Assembly: GCA_035653595.1 (NCBI GenBank)
Contig: DASRBO010000001.1
Span: forward strand, 1-64,000
Direction: 5' to 3'
Length of the DNA: 64,000 bases
Source of the DNA: DASRBO01 sp035653595
GTDB taxonomy: Bacteria; Actinomycetota; Acidimicrobiia; Acidimicrobiales; JAJPHE01
Below the pieces are notes generated by a model. It was not told the origin of the DNA and did not search any database. It was given only the letters and a program-made list of their open reading frames with translations. Each line of letters opens with the position of its first letter. Within the stretch, counting starts at the first letter, position 1. The position numbers and the translations under genes were made by a program. Shown here piece after piece: positions 8,267-16,949 of this stretch.

Positions 8267-9096
8267 GCCTCGACGGCGCCCTCGGCCCCGAGGCGGCCGA
8301 GGCGGTGGCCTCCCTGTGCCTGCGGGGACTGGGCCCGGCCTGTCCCGAGCCGAGAGACCTGGCCGCCGGGCTGTTCGGGACGGCCGAGCCGGTGGTGGTG
8401 AGGGGCGATCCGGCCGTCGGGGTGGTGGCCACCGCCCGGCGCCGGGGGGCGGGATACATCCGGCTGCTGGTCGTGGACCCCGACCGCCGTCGCCAGGGGG
8501 TCGGCCACCAGCTGATCACCCTGGCCGAGGCCGACCTGGACGGGTGCGGGACCATCACCGCCGGAGCCGACGCCCCCGACTACCTCTTCCCGGGGGTGGA
8601 CCCCTCCCTCACCCCGATGCTGTGCCTGCTGGAGGCCAGGGGCTACCGCCACACCGGCGCCAACCTCAACATGGATGTGGACCTGGACGCCCTGGGCGGG
8701 CGGCCGCCCGAGGGGGCGGTGCGGCTGGCCGGGCCACCCGAGCGGGCCGAGGTCGAGGCGTTCATGGCCCAGCACTGGCCCAACTGGGCCGACGAGGCCC
8801 TGCGGGGCCTCGACCGCCAGCGGCTCCTGCTGGCCCACGACGACGAGGGCATCGCCGGCTTCTGCGCCTGGGATGTCAACCGGGCCGGGTGGCTTGGGCC
8901 CATCGGGGTGCGCCCCGGCCTGTACGGCAGGGGCACCGGGGTGCCCCTGCTCATGGAGGCCCTGCACCGCATGCGGGACGAGGGCCGGCACCGGGCCGAG
9001 GTCGCCTGGATCAGCCCCATCCGCTTCTACGTCCGCAACGCCGGGGCCCGCATGGGCACCGTCTACCTGGTGTTCGAGAAGCGCCGGGCCCGATGA
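8263..9096 (+). CDS. GNAT-family N-acetyltransferase, probably tandem
   Basis: 277 residues from GTG 8263, which overlaps the previous stop (GTGA). The first half has a GNAT core: YIRLLVVDPDRRRQGVGHQL is the motif A pattern with the R/Q-x-x-G-x-G/A acetyl-CoA pyrophosphate loop. The second half has another GNAT-like unit: LGPIGVRPGLYGRGTGVPLL and AEVAWISPIRFYVRNAGARM. The acceptor is unknown. In this position, just before a GH20 hexosaminidase, an amino-sugar substrate is plausible, but that is context only. Confidence 0.8.
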   Translation: MSLDGALGPEAAEAVASLCLRGLGPACPEPRDLAAGLFGTAEPVVVRGDPAVGVVATARRRGAGYIRLLVVDPDRRRQGVGHQLITLAEADLDGCGTITAGADAPDYLFPGVDPSLTPMLCLLEARGYRHTGANLNMDVDLDALGGRPPEGAVRLAGPPERAEVEAFMAQHWPNWADEALRGLDRQRLLLAHDDEGIAGFCAWDVNRAGWLGPIGVRPGLYGRGTGVPLLMEALHRMRDEGRHRAEVAWISPIRFYVRNAGARMGTVYLVFEKRRAR

Positions 9097-10850
9097 GCGA
9101 CCCGCTGGACCCGGTGCTGGTACCCCGCCCCCGCCAGCTGCGCCTGGGCCGGCGGCTGGTGGCGGTGGGCGAGCCCCGGCTGTCGACCGACGCCGGCCTG
9201 CCCTCCGAGGGCTACCGCCTGCGGGTCTCCGAGGGGGAGACGACCATCGCCGCCTCCGGCCCGGCCGGGGTGAGCCGGGCCCGGGCCACCCTGGCCCAGC
9301 TGACCAGGCAGGGACAGGCCCCCGAGGCCGAGGTGGAGGACTGGCCGGCGACGGCGGTGCGGGGCTTCATGCTCGACATCTCCCGCGACCGGGTCCCGAC
9401 CATGGACAGCCTGCGGGCCCTGGTCGACCTGCTGGCCGGGCTCAAGTTCAACCACCTCGAGCTGTACACCGAGCACACCTATGCCTACCCGGGCCACCAG
9501 GAGGTGTGGGCCCAGGCCAGCCCCATGACCGCCGACGAGGTGGCCGAGCTGGAGGCCTACTGCGCCGAGCGCCACATCGAGCTGACCCCCAACCAGAACT
9601 GCCTGGGGCACATGGAGCGCTGGCTGGTCCACCCCCGCTACCGCCCCCTGGCCGTGGCCCCGGCCGGCTGGACGGACGGCCGGGGCCGGCTGCGCCATCC
9701 CACCACCATCGACCCGGCCAACCCCGGCTCGCTCGCCCTGGCCCGCTCTTTGCTGGCCGAGCTGCTCCCCCGCTTCGCCAGCCGCCGGGTCCACGTCGGC
9801 CTCGACGAGCCCTTCGAGCTGCCCGCCGGGCGCATGGGCGAGTACGGCGACTACATCGGCGCCCTCCGCCGAGCCCCCGAGGTGGACGGGAGGGAGATGC
9901 TCATCTGGGGCGACATCCTGGGCCGCCACCCCGAGCTGGTGGACCGGGTGCCGTCCCAGGTGACGGTGTGCGAGTGGGGCTACGAGGCGACCCACCCCCT
10001 CGAGGCCAGGCTGGAGAGGCTCAACCAGGCCGGCCTGGCCCACTGGGTGGCCCCGGGCACCTCCAGCTGGAACAGCATCCTGGGCCGGGTCGCCAACGCC
10101 GTGGGCAACTGCGGGCTGCACGCCAGCGTCGGGCGGGCGGCCGGCAGCCAGGGGCTCCTGCTCACCGACTGGGGTGACAACGGCCACCTGCAGCCCCCGG
10201 TGGTGAGCACCCCGGCCATGGTGGTGACGGCCGAGGCGGCCTGGTCGGGGACCGACCCCGCCGGCCTCGACCTGGCGGCCGCCCTCGACGCCGTGGTCTT
10301 CCCCGACCACCGGCCCGGGCTGGGGGCCGCCCTCCTCCGGCTGGGCGACGCCTACCGGGCGGTCAAGCCCCAGGTGGAGAACAACGTGTCGATCCTGCTC
10401 CACTTCTACTCCCCCCAGCTGCGGGTGGGTGACGGCTTCACCGAGGGCCTCGATGCATCCCAGCTCGACGACCTGCGGGCCACCCTCGACGCCGGCCTGG
10501 CCGCCCTGCCGCCCGACGCCGGGCTGGTGGGCGAGGAGCTGGCCAACGCCGCCGCCATGGTGCGCCTGGCCGCCGACGACGCCGAGGCCCGCCTGGCCGG
10601 GGACGGCACCCTGGGACCGGTCCCCGAGCCGGTGCGGGCCGGGCTGGCCGAGCGGGCCCTGGCCCTGGCCGACGAGCACCGCCGCCTGTGGCTGGCCCGC
10701 AGCCGGCCCGGCGGCCTGGTCGACAGCGTGGCCCGCCTCGAGCACCTGGCATCCTGCTACCGGGCCGGGGTCGGGGTCGGCTTCGTGCCCCCCTGGCGCC
10801 GGCCGGGCGAGCCGGGGAACGACCGAGCCGGGCAGAGACAGAGGCAATGA
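9093..10850 (+). CDS. Glycoside hydrolase family 20 (beta-N-acetylhexosaminidase-like)
   Basis: 585 residues; ATG 9093 overlaps the previous TGA. An N-terminal GH20b-type alpha/beta domain (residues ~1-90, ending ARATLAQLTRQGQ) precedes a TIM barrel starting VRGFMLDISRDRVPTMDSLR. The catalytic pair is in RVHVGLDEPFEL (Asp-Glu; in GH20 the Asp orients the substrate acetamido group and the Glu is the acid). No signal peptide is visible, so it probably works on imported oligosaccharides. The last ~130 residues form a helical C-terminal region. It sits in a sugar-catabolism operon ahead of xylA and xylB; exact specificity (GlcNAc, GalNAc or another hexosamine) is open. Confidence 0.85.
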   Translation: MSDPLDPVLVPRPRQLRLGRRLVAVGEPRLSTDAGLPSEGYRLRVSEGETTIAASGPAGVSRARATLAQLTRQGQAPEAEVEDWPATAVRGFMLDISRDRVPTMDSLRALVDLLAGLKFNHLELYTEHTYAYPGHQEVWAQASPMTADEVAELEAYCAERHIELTPNQNCLGHMERWLVHPRYRPLAVAPAGWTDGRGRLRHPTTIDPANPGSLALARSLLAELLPRFASRRVHVGLDEPFELPAGRMGEYGDYIGALRRAPEVDGREMLIWGDILGRHPELVDRVPSQVTVCEWGYEATHPLEARLERLNQAGLAHWVAPGTSSWNSILGRVANAVGNCGLHASVGRAAGSQGLLLTDWGDNGHLQPPVVSTPAMVVTAEAAWSGTDPAGLDLAAALDAVVFPDHRPGLGAALLRLGDAYRAVKPQVENNVSILLHFYSPQLRVGDGFTEGLDASQLDDLRATLDAGLAALPPDAGLVGEELANAAAMVRLAADDAEARLAGDGTLGPVPEPVRAGLAERALALADEHRRLWLARSRPGGLVDSVARLEHLASCYRAGVGVGFVPPWRRPGEPGNDRAGQRQRQ

Positions 10851-10861
10851 GGGAGGCAGCC

Positions 10862-12031
10862 ATGGACGAGCGGTTCACCCCGCGCCCCGAGCACCGCTTC
10901 ACGTTCGGGCTCTGGACGGTGGGCAACCGCGGGCGCGACCCGTTCGGGAACGAGGTGCGGGCCCCGCTCGACCCGGTGGAGGCGGTCAGGCGGCTGGCCG
11001 ACCTGGGCGCCTACGGGGTCAACTTCCACGACGACGACCTGGTGCCCCCGGGGACGGACCGGGGCGAGCGGGAGGTCATCCTCAAGCGCTTCCGGCGGGC
11101 CCTCGACGACACCGGCCTCAAGGTGCCCATGGCCACCACCAACCTGTTCAGCCACCCGGTGTTCAAGGACGGGGCCTTCACCGCCAACGACCCCCAGGTC
11201 CGCCGCTACGCCGTGGCCAAGACCCTCGACGCCATCGAGCTGGGCGTCGAGCTGGGTGCCACCGTCTATGTCATGTGGGGCGGGCGCGAGGGCACCGAGT
11301 GCGACGCCGCCAAGGACGTCCGCCACGCCCTCGACCGCTACGCCGAAGCCGTCAACATCTGCTGCGCGCACGTGCGGGACCGCGGCTACGACCTGCGCTT
11401 CGCCCTCGAGCCCAAGCCAAACGAGCCCCGGGGGGACATGTACCTGCCCACCGTGGGCCACGCCCTGGCCTTCATCGAGACCCTCGAGTGGCCCGGCATG
11501 GTGGGGGTCAACCCGGAGTTCGCCCACGAGACCATGTCGGGGCTGTCGTTCAACCACGCCGTGGCCCAGGCCCTGTGGGCCGGCAAGCTCTTCCATATCG
11601 ACCTGAACGCCCAGCGGCCGGGCAAGTTCGACCAGGACTTCCGCTTCGGCTCCGAGGGGGTGCGGGACGCCTTCTACCTGGTCAAGCTGCTGGAGGACGC
11701 CGGCTGGGAGGGCATGCGCCACTTCGATGCCCACGCCTACCGGACCGAGGACGCCGAGGGGGTCTGGGACTTCGCCCTGGGCTGCATGCGGACCTACCTG
11801 GTGCTGGCCGACAAGGCCCGGCGGTTCCACCAGGACCCGGAGATAGCCGCCGCCCTCGAGGCCGCCGGGGCGGACGGGCTCGGGCGGCCCACCATGCCCG
11901 AGGGCCGCGGCCCCGAGGCCGTCGCCGCCCTGCGCCGGGCGCCCTACGACCTCGACGCCCTGGCCGGCCGGGGATACGGCAACGAGCGGCTGGACCAGCT
12001 GGTCAACGAGCTGCTCCTCGGCGTCCGGTGA
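10862..12031 (+). CDS. xylA: Xylose isomerase
   Basis: 389 residues, the length of class I (actinobacterial) xylose isomerases, which convert D-xylose to D-xylulose and D-glucose to D-fructose using two divalent metals. Start ATG 10862 has GGGAGG just upstream; an in-frame ATG at 10847 is less likely. Visible motifs are FTFGLWTVGNRGRDPFG, GVNFHDDDLVP, LEPKPNEPRGD (metal Glu), NPEFAHE (metal Glu/His), FHIDLNAQRPGKFDQD (metal Asp residues) and HFDAHAYRTED (last metal Asp). It starts 11 bases after the GH20 gene and is followed by xylulokinase after 46 bases, a standard xylose pathway pair. Confidence 0.95.
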   Translation: MDERFTPRPEHRFTFGLWTVGNRGRDPFGNEVRAPLDPVEAVRRLADLGAYGVNFHDDDLVPPGTDRGEREVILKRFRRALDDTGLKVPMATTNLFSHPVFKDGAFTANDPQVRRYAVAKTLDAIELGVELGATVYVMWGGREGTECDAAKDVRHALDRYAEAVNICCAHVRDRGYDLRFALEPKPNEPRGDMYLPTVGHALAFIETLEWPGMVGVNPEFAHETMSGLSFNHAVAQALWAGKLFHIDLNAQRPGKFDQDFRFGSEGVRDAFYLVKLLEDAGWEGMRHFDAHAYRTEDAEGVWDFALGCMRTYLVLADKARRFHQDPEIAAALEAAGADGLGRPTMPEGRGPEAVAALRRAPYDLDALAGRGYGNERLDQLVNELLLGVR

Positions 12032-12077
12032 CCTCCGGCCCCGCCCCGGCGAGCCCACCCGCCCCGCCCGGGCGCTG

Positions 12078-13523
12078 ATGCCCCTGGTCCTGGGGGTGGA
12101 CTGCTCCACCCAGTCCACCAAGGTCGAGCTGCGCGACGCCGACAGCGGCGCCCTGGTCGGCGAGGGCCGGGCCCCTCACCCCCCCACCACCCCGCCCCGC
12201 TCCGAGCAGGACCCCGCCCGGTGGTGGGAAGCCCTGGGGCTGGCGGCCGCCGCCGCCCTGGCCCGACCCGGCCTCGCCCGGTCGGTGGGGGCGGTGTCGG
12301 TGGCCGCCCAGCAGCACGGCCTGGTCGCCCTCGACTCCGGCGGGGAGGTGCTCCGGCCGGCCAAGCTGTGGAACGACACCGAGTCGGCCCCCGACGCCGA
12401 CTGGCTGGTAGGGGCCCTGGGGGGTCCGCAGCGGTGGGCGCAGGCCTGCGGCAGCGTCCCCACCGCCGCCTTCACGGTGGCCAAGCTGTCCTGGCTGCAC
12501 CGCCAGGAGCCGGCCGCCTTCGGGGCCCTGACCCACGTGCTGCTCCCCCACGACTGGCTCTCCTACCGCCTGAGCGGGGCGCTGGTCACCGACCGGGGCG
12601 ACGCCTCGGGCACCGGCTACTGGTCACCGGCCGAGGAGCGCTGGCGCCCCGACCTGCTGGCGGTGGTGGCGGCGGACAAGGACTGGGGGGAGATGCTGCC
12701 CCGGGTGCTGGGGCCGGCCGAGGCCGCCGGAGCCCTCACCCCGGCCGCCGCCGGCCACCTGGGGGTGGCCGCCGGCCTGCCGGTCGGGCCCGGGACCGGT
12801 GACAACATGGGCGCCGCCCTGCGGCTGGCCATGGCACCGGGCGACGTGGCCGTCTCCATCGGGACCTCGGGAACGGTCTACACGGTGAGCCCGGCGCCCA
12901 CCGCCGACGCCCTCGGCGAGGTGGCCGGCTTCGCCGACGCCACCGGGCGCTACCTCCCCCTGGTCTGCACCCTCAACGCCACCAGGGTGACCGACGCCAT
13001 GGCCCGGCTGGTGGGCCTCGACCGGGCGGAGTTCGCCGCCGCCGCCCTGTCGGCCCCGGCCGGGGCCGGTGGGGTGGTGCTGGTGCCCTACTTCGACGGC
13101 GAGCGCACCCCCAACCGCCCCCGGGCGACCGGGCTCCTGGGGGGCCTGCGCTCGGACGTGGAGCCGGCCCTGGTGGCCCGGGCCAGCTTCGAGGGGGTGG
13201 TGGCCGGGCTGCTGGAGGGCCTCGACGCCCTGGTCCGGGCGGGGGTGGCTTCCCCGGCCCGGCTGCTGCTCACCGGCGGTGGGGCCCGCGACCCCGCCTA
13301 CCGCCGGGTGCTGGCCGACCTGGCCCAGCTGCCGGTGGTGGTGCCGGAGGGGGTCGAGCACGTGGCCGGCGGCGCCTGCGTGCAGGCCGCTGCCGTGCTC
13401 CACGGATGCGCCCCCGAGGAGGTGGCCCGGGCGTGGGCCGGCCCGCCGGCGGCCGAGGTCGACCCCGACCCCGGGGTGGAAGCCCGGGCGGTCAGGGCCG
13501 CCTACGCCGGGCTCAGGGGGTAG
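12078..13523 (+). CDS. xylB: Xylulokinase
   Basis: 481 residues, FGGY-family carbohydrate kinase. The N-terminal phosphate-binding loop is LGVDCSTQSTKVELRD; VAAQQHGLVALD and PAKLWNDTES are the sugar-site motifs, LLPHDWLSYRLSG and DRGDASGTGYW follow, and the second domain has the ATP motif VAVSIGTSGTVYTVS and LLLTGGGARDPAYR. It phosphorylates D-xylulose to D-xylulose 5-phosphate for the pentose phosphate pathway. Start ATG 12078 gives the family's usual N-terminus. Last gene of the plus-strand run; convergent with the response regulator beyond. Confidence 0.93.
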   Translation: MPLVLGVDCSTQSTKVELRDADSGALVGEGRAPHPPTTPPRSEQDPARWWEALGLAAAAALARPGLARSVGAVSVAAQQHGLVALDSGGEVLRPAKLWNDTESAPDADWLVGALGGPQRWAQACGSVPTAAFTVAKLSWLHRQEPAAFGALTHVLLPHDWLSYRLSGALVTDRGDASGTGYWSPAEERWRPDLLAVVAADKDWGEMLPRVLGPAEAAGALTPAAAGHLGVAAGLPVGPGTGDNMGAALRLAMAPGDVAVSIGTSGTVYTVSPAPTADALGEVAGFADATGRYLPLVCTLNATRVTDAMARLVGLDRAEFAAAALSAPAGAGGVVLVPYFDGERTPNRPRATGLLGGLRSDVEPALVARASFEGVVAGLLEGLDALVRAGVASPARLLLTGGGARDPAYRRVLADLAQLPVVVPEGVEHVAGGACVQAAAVLHGCAPEEVARAWAGPPAAEVDPDPGVEARAVRAAYAGLRG

Positions 13524-13562
13524 GGGGCGGCCGGCGGCGACCCTCCCCCGGCCGGAGCGGGG

Positions 13563-14234
13563 TCAGACCCGGGCCAGGTCGGGGCGCAGCCGGTAGCCCT
13601 GGCCCCGGATGTTCTCGATGACCTCGTCGCCCAGCTTGCGCCGCAGGTAGAGGATGTAGACCTCCAGCTTCTTGGAGCTGGGGTCGGCGTCCTCCCCCCA
13701 CACCGCCTCCAGCAGCTGCTGGCGGCTCAGGATCTCCCCGGCGTTGCGGAACAGCGTTTCGGCCAGGGCGAACTCCCGCCCGGGCAGGTCGACCACCTGC
13801 TCGCCGAAGACGATGTTGTGGTGGTGCAGGTCAAGCACCATGGGGCCGGCCTGGAGGCTGGTCTCGGACTCCTCGGCCTGACGGAGGCGCAGGCGGGCCC
13901 GGGCCAGCAGCTCCTCGAAGCTGAAGGGCTTGGTCATGTAGTCATCGGCCCCGCCCTCGAGGCCGGCCACCGTGGTGTCCACCTCGTCGTTGGCGGTGAG
14001 GATGATGACCGGCAGCTTCTGGCCCCGGGCCCGGATGTCGGCCAGCACGTCCAGGCCGGGCCGGGTGGGCAGGCCCAGGTCCAGCACCAGCAGGTCGAAG
14101 TCCCCCTCACAGGCCCGGCTGGCGGCAGCGGCGCCGTCGTCGACCACCTCGGTGTCGAACCCGTTGGCCTCGAACCCCTTGCGGAGGAACGAGGCGATGC
14201 GGTCCTCGTCCTCGGCGATAAGGACCTTGGTCAC
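13563..14234 (-). CDS. OmpR-family response regulator
   Basis: 223 residues from GTG 14234 (VTKVLIAEDEDRI). Receiver domain 1-118 has the acidic pair AEDED, the phosphoacceptor Asp in LLVLDLGLP, a conserved Thr in ILTAND and Lys in YMTKPFS. The C-terminal winged-helix (residues ~128-222) has LPGREFALAETLFRNAGE and VYILYLRRKLGD..IRGQGYRL, the OmpR/PhoB type. It should bind DNA when phosphorylated by the kinase encoded just upstream, whose TGA overlaps this GTG (14231-14234). Target genes are unknown. Confidence 0.92.
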   Translation of the reverse strand: MTKVLIAEDEDRIASFLRKGFEANGFDTEVVDDGAAAASRACEGDFDLLVLDLGLPTRPGLDVLADIRARGQKLPVIILTANDEVDTTVAGLEGGADDYMTKPFSFEELLARARLRLRQAEESETSLQAGPMVLDLHHHNIVFGEQVVDLPGREFALAETLFRNAGEILSRQQLLEAVWGEDADPSSKKLEVYILYLRRKLGDEVIENIRGQGYRLRPDLARV

Positions 14235-15718
14235 GTCTCCTCCTGTCTGGGGGGCTGAACCGGCAAAACCAGGGTAAAGGTTGCACCCTGTCCGGGGGAG
14301 CTGGCCAGCTCCACCCGGCCCCGATGGGCCTCCACGATGGCCCGCACGATGGCCAGGCCCAGGCCCGAGCCCTGGCTGCGGCGGCGCTCGTTGCGGCCCC
14401 GGGCGAAGCGCTCGAATATCCGGGTCTGGTCCTCGGCGGTGATGCCGGTGCCGGTGTCGGACACCCACAGCCGGAACTCGTCCCTGCCCCCGGCGAAGCC
14501 CAGGGCGATGGTGTCCCGCTCGGTGGTGTGGGCCACGGCGTTGACGGTCAGGTTCATGACGGCCTGGGTCAGGCGCTGGCGGTCGGCCATGGTCCGGACC
14601 GACCCCGAGGACTGGCACACCCACCGCCGGGGGGCGATGGCGGTGATCTTGGCCATGAGCTCGGAGACCAGGTCATCGACCCGCACCGGCTCCAGGCGGA
14701 GGAAGCCGGGGCGCTCGGCCTTGGCCAGCAGCAGGAGGTCCTCGACCATGCGGCTCATCCGGTCCAGCTCGTCGCGGACGATGAACATGGTCTCCTCCCG
14801 CTCGGCCGGGTCGTCGCCCAGCAGCTCGAGGTGACCGCGGATGATGGTGATGGGCGTCCGGAGCTCGTGGCTGGCGTCGTTGATGAACTCCCGCTGGCTG
14901 ACGAAGGCGGCCTGGAGGCGGTCGAGCATGGCGTTGAAGGTCCGGGCCAGCTGGCCGATCTCGTCGTCGCCGACCCGGGCGATCCGCCTGGTCAGGTCGG
15001 TGTCGGATATGGACTGGGCGGTGTCGGTCATGAGCCGCACCGGCACCAGGATCCGCCCCGCCACCAGCCAGGCGATGACCGACATGACCAGCAGGAGGGT
15101 CAGGGACACGGCGGCGGCCACCCCGACCTCGGAGTTCACCTCGCCCAGGCTGGCGGCGGTGAACTGGGCCGCCACGAAGGTGGCCGAGGGGGCCTGGCCG
15201 GCCGAGGCCACCGGCACGGCCAGGTAGCGGACGGCCCCACCGGGGGTGGACAGGTCGCCCCGCACCGAGGTGGCCAGGTGGGCCACCGAGGTGTTGAAGC
15301 CAGGCACCCGCGCCAGCGGGTAGCCGCCCCCGGTGCTCCGGTAGGGGTGGCCGCCGACCAGGGCCAGGTACTGCTCACCGGGGCCGGGCACGTGGGTGCT
15401 GAGGAAGGCCGAGAACAGGCTGTCCACCGAGGCCGACCCGCCGCTGGGCTGGGCCTGGCGGGCCAGGTCCTCGAGGTTCACCGACAGCTGGGTGTCGATG
15501 CGATGGACCATCCGGTGCATGAGCACCGTTCGCTGGGCCACCAGGGAGGCGCCGATGGTGACGACCAGCAGGACCACGTACCAGCCCAGGATGCGCACCC
15601 GGGCGCTGGTCAGGAAGGCGGTGAGACGCCCCGGCGCCCGGGCGGGGGCCGCCCGGCCGACGGCGAGGCCGGTGGTCAGCTCAGTCGCGAGCGGAGCTGC
15701 CATGACCACCGTCACCAT
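14231..15718 (-). CDS. Sensor histidine kinase (HAMP, HisKA, HATPase)
   Basis: About 495 residues from ATG 15718 (ATG 15703 is an equally good start). The first membrane helix is ILGWYVVLLVVTIGASLVA, followed by an extracytoplasmic region of ~150 residues and a second helix SLTLLLVMSVIAWLVAG. A HAMP domain (RILVPVRLMTDTAQSI) leads into HisKA with the phosphorylated His in FINDASHELRTPITII and a HATPase with LTVNAVAHT (N box), DTGTGI (G1) and GSGLGLAIV (G2). The start overlaps the end of the proline-rich gene and the stop overlaps the response regulator start. The signal is unknown; the anchored proline-rich protein may be part of sensing. Confidence 0.92.
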   Translation of the reverse strand: MVTVVMAAPLATELTTGLAVGRAAPARAPGRLTAFLTSARVRILGWYVVLLVVTIGASLVAQRTVLMHRMVHRIDTQLSVNLEDLARQAQPSGGSASVDSLFSAFLSTHVPGPGEQYLALVGGHPYRSTGGGYPLARVPGFNTSVAHLATSVRGDLSTPGGAVRYLAVPVASAGQAPSATFVAAQFTAASLGEVNSEVGVAAAVSLTLLLVMSVIAWLVAGRILVPVRLMTDTAQSISDTDLTRRIARVGDDEIGQLARTFNAMLDRLQAAFVSQREFINDASHELRTPITIIRGHLELLGDDPAEREETMFIVRDELDRMSRMVEDLLLLAKAERPGFLRLEPVRVDDLVSELMAKITAIAPRRWVCQSSGSVRTMADRQRLTQAVMNLTVNAVAHTTERDTIALGFAGGRDEFRLWVSDTGTGITAEDQTRIFERFARGRNERRRSQGSGLGLAIVRAIVEAHRGRVELASSPGQGATFTLVLPVQPPRQEET

Positions 15719-16736
15719 GGCCGTGGGCCCGGTGGCCCGGCCCGTCTGGGGCCCCCCGGCCCTCGCCCCGTCCCCCACCGCTCGTGGCCGCCACGACGAC
15801 CAGGCCCGGGCTGTCGGCCGTGGTGGTGGCGGTGCCGGGGTGGTCGACCGGGCGGGAGCCCGAGCCACCTGCCGAACGGTCGGATGCCAGCTCGGCCAGG
15901 TCGTGGGCCAGGCGGGCAAGGTCGTGGACCAGCACCTTGGCCCCCTGATCGCCGGCCTGGTCGGCCGCCAGCTGGGCCTGGTCGGCGGCGATGTCGGCCT
16001 GGTCCTCGGCCAGGTCCGGGTTGGCCTGGACCTGGTCCTCATCGGTCGGTGCCGTGGCGGTCGGGGTGGGTGAGGTCGGGGCGGAGGTGGTCGGAGCCGG
16101 GCTGACCTTCTTGACCGGCGAGTGGCCGGGGCTGGTACTGGTCGGACCGAGCGCCACCGGGCCCTCCTGCTCAGGACCGCCGTTGACCGGCGCCGACGAG
16201 GTCGGGCCGGGTACCGGCTCGACGCTGACCGGCTGGTTGGTGACGGGCGTGACCTGCACCGGGGTGGTGACCGGGCCCGAGGCGGTGGGCAGGGTGGGCG
16301 CCACCGGGTTTCTCACCGTTCCGGCGCCGACCGGGGGCTTGATGGAAGCCACCGGGGCGGAGAGCACGGGAAGGCGGACCGGTCCGGCCGGCAGGCGGGA
16401 GACCGGCGCCGGGCCGGGCGCCACGGCGGGGGCCGGAGGGGTGCCCAGGGCCACCTGGCCCAGGGTCGGAGCGGGCCGGGGGGCGGGGTGGCCGGCCGGG
16501 CCGGGCCGGATGGCCGACGGTGAGGAAGGGCCGGGTGCCGGCAGCACGATCCGGGGCAGGGCCTGGGGCGGGGGGACCGGCTGGAGGGAGTTGGCCACGA
16601 AGGCCGAGGCGGTGCCGACGGCGGCCAGGATCGCTGCCACCACGGCTACCGTCACCAGCCGCACCCACCCGCGTCGGGCGGGGCGGCCTAGTGAGCGGGT
16701 CAAAGCCCGCCACCGCCGACCTCCAGGACTGGTCAT
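15681..16736 (-). CDS. Proline-rich, membrane-anchored extracytoplasmic protein
   Basis: 351 residues with a basic N-terminus and one hydrophobic segment (VRLVTVAVVAAILAAVGTASAFV, residues ~26-48), then about 190 residues very rich in Pro, Val, Ala and Thr that should be extended outside the membrane. Next comes a short helical segment (around residues 235-260) with repeated heptads of the form xDQAxxA, likely a coiled coil, and a Gly/His-rich tail. No enzyme domain is seen. It starts a coupled unit with the histidine kinase and response regulator, so a sensory or wall-contact role is plausible but not shown. AGGAG precedes the ATG. Confidence 0.75.
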   Translation of the reverse strand: MTSPGGRRWRALTRSLGRPARRGWVRLVTVAVVAAILAAVGTASAFVANSLQPVPPPQALPRIVLPAPGPSSPSAIRPGPAGHPAPRPAPTLGQVALGTPPAPAVAPGPAPVSRLPAGPVRLPVLSAPVASIKPPVGAGTVRNPVAPTLPTASGPVTTPVQVTPVTNQPVSVEPVPGPTSSAPVNGGPEQEGPVALGPTSTSPGHSPVKKVSPAPTTSAPTSPTPTATAPTDEDQVQANPDLAEDQADIAADQAQLAADQAGDQGAKVLVHDLARLAHDLAELASDRSAGGSGSRPVDHPGTATTTADSPGLVVVAATSGGGRGEGRGAPDGPGHRAHGHGDGGHGSSARD

Positions 16737-16949
16737 GTCTCCTAAAGGGGTTTCGGTCGGGGCTTTAGGGAATCCTGTCGACTCCCCGGAAAGATTCCCA
16801 GGTTTCTTATCACTAACTCTACCTTTTTCAGGTTCGACCAGGGAAAATTAGCCGCGTAGTCCCCCAAAAAGGACAGTCATCGCCAGTTCTTTTTTTGCGG
16901 CCTGGGCCCACCCGCCCCGGGGCCGGGTCGGGAACCGGACGCCAGGCGT
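16737..16949. other. AT-richer intergenic region with a leader hairpin (16741-16769)
   Basis: No gene is visible in these 213 bases, clearly less GC-rich than the surroundings (runs of A and T near 16826-16895). CCTAAAG at 16741-16747 and CTTTAGG at 16763-16769 form a perfect 7-bp inverted repeat with a 15-base loop. In the minus-strand message one arm (CTTTAGGAG) includes part of the Shine-Dalgarno sequence of the proline-rich gene, so the hairpin could hide the ribosome site. This region must also hold the end of the selD transcript; I see no hairpin with a U run for it. Confidence 0.5.

Noticed and set aside
16828..16838. GGTTCGACC, tRNA T-loop-like
   Set aside because: Flanking bases do not pair into a T stem and no acceptor or anticodon arms are present.
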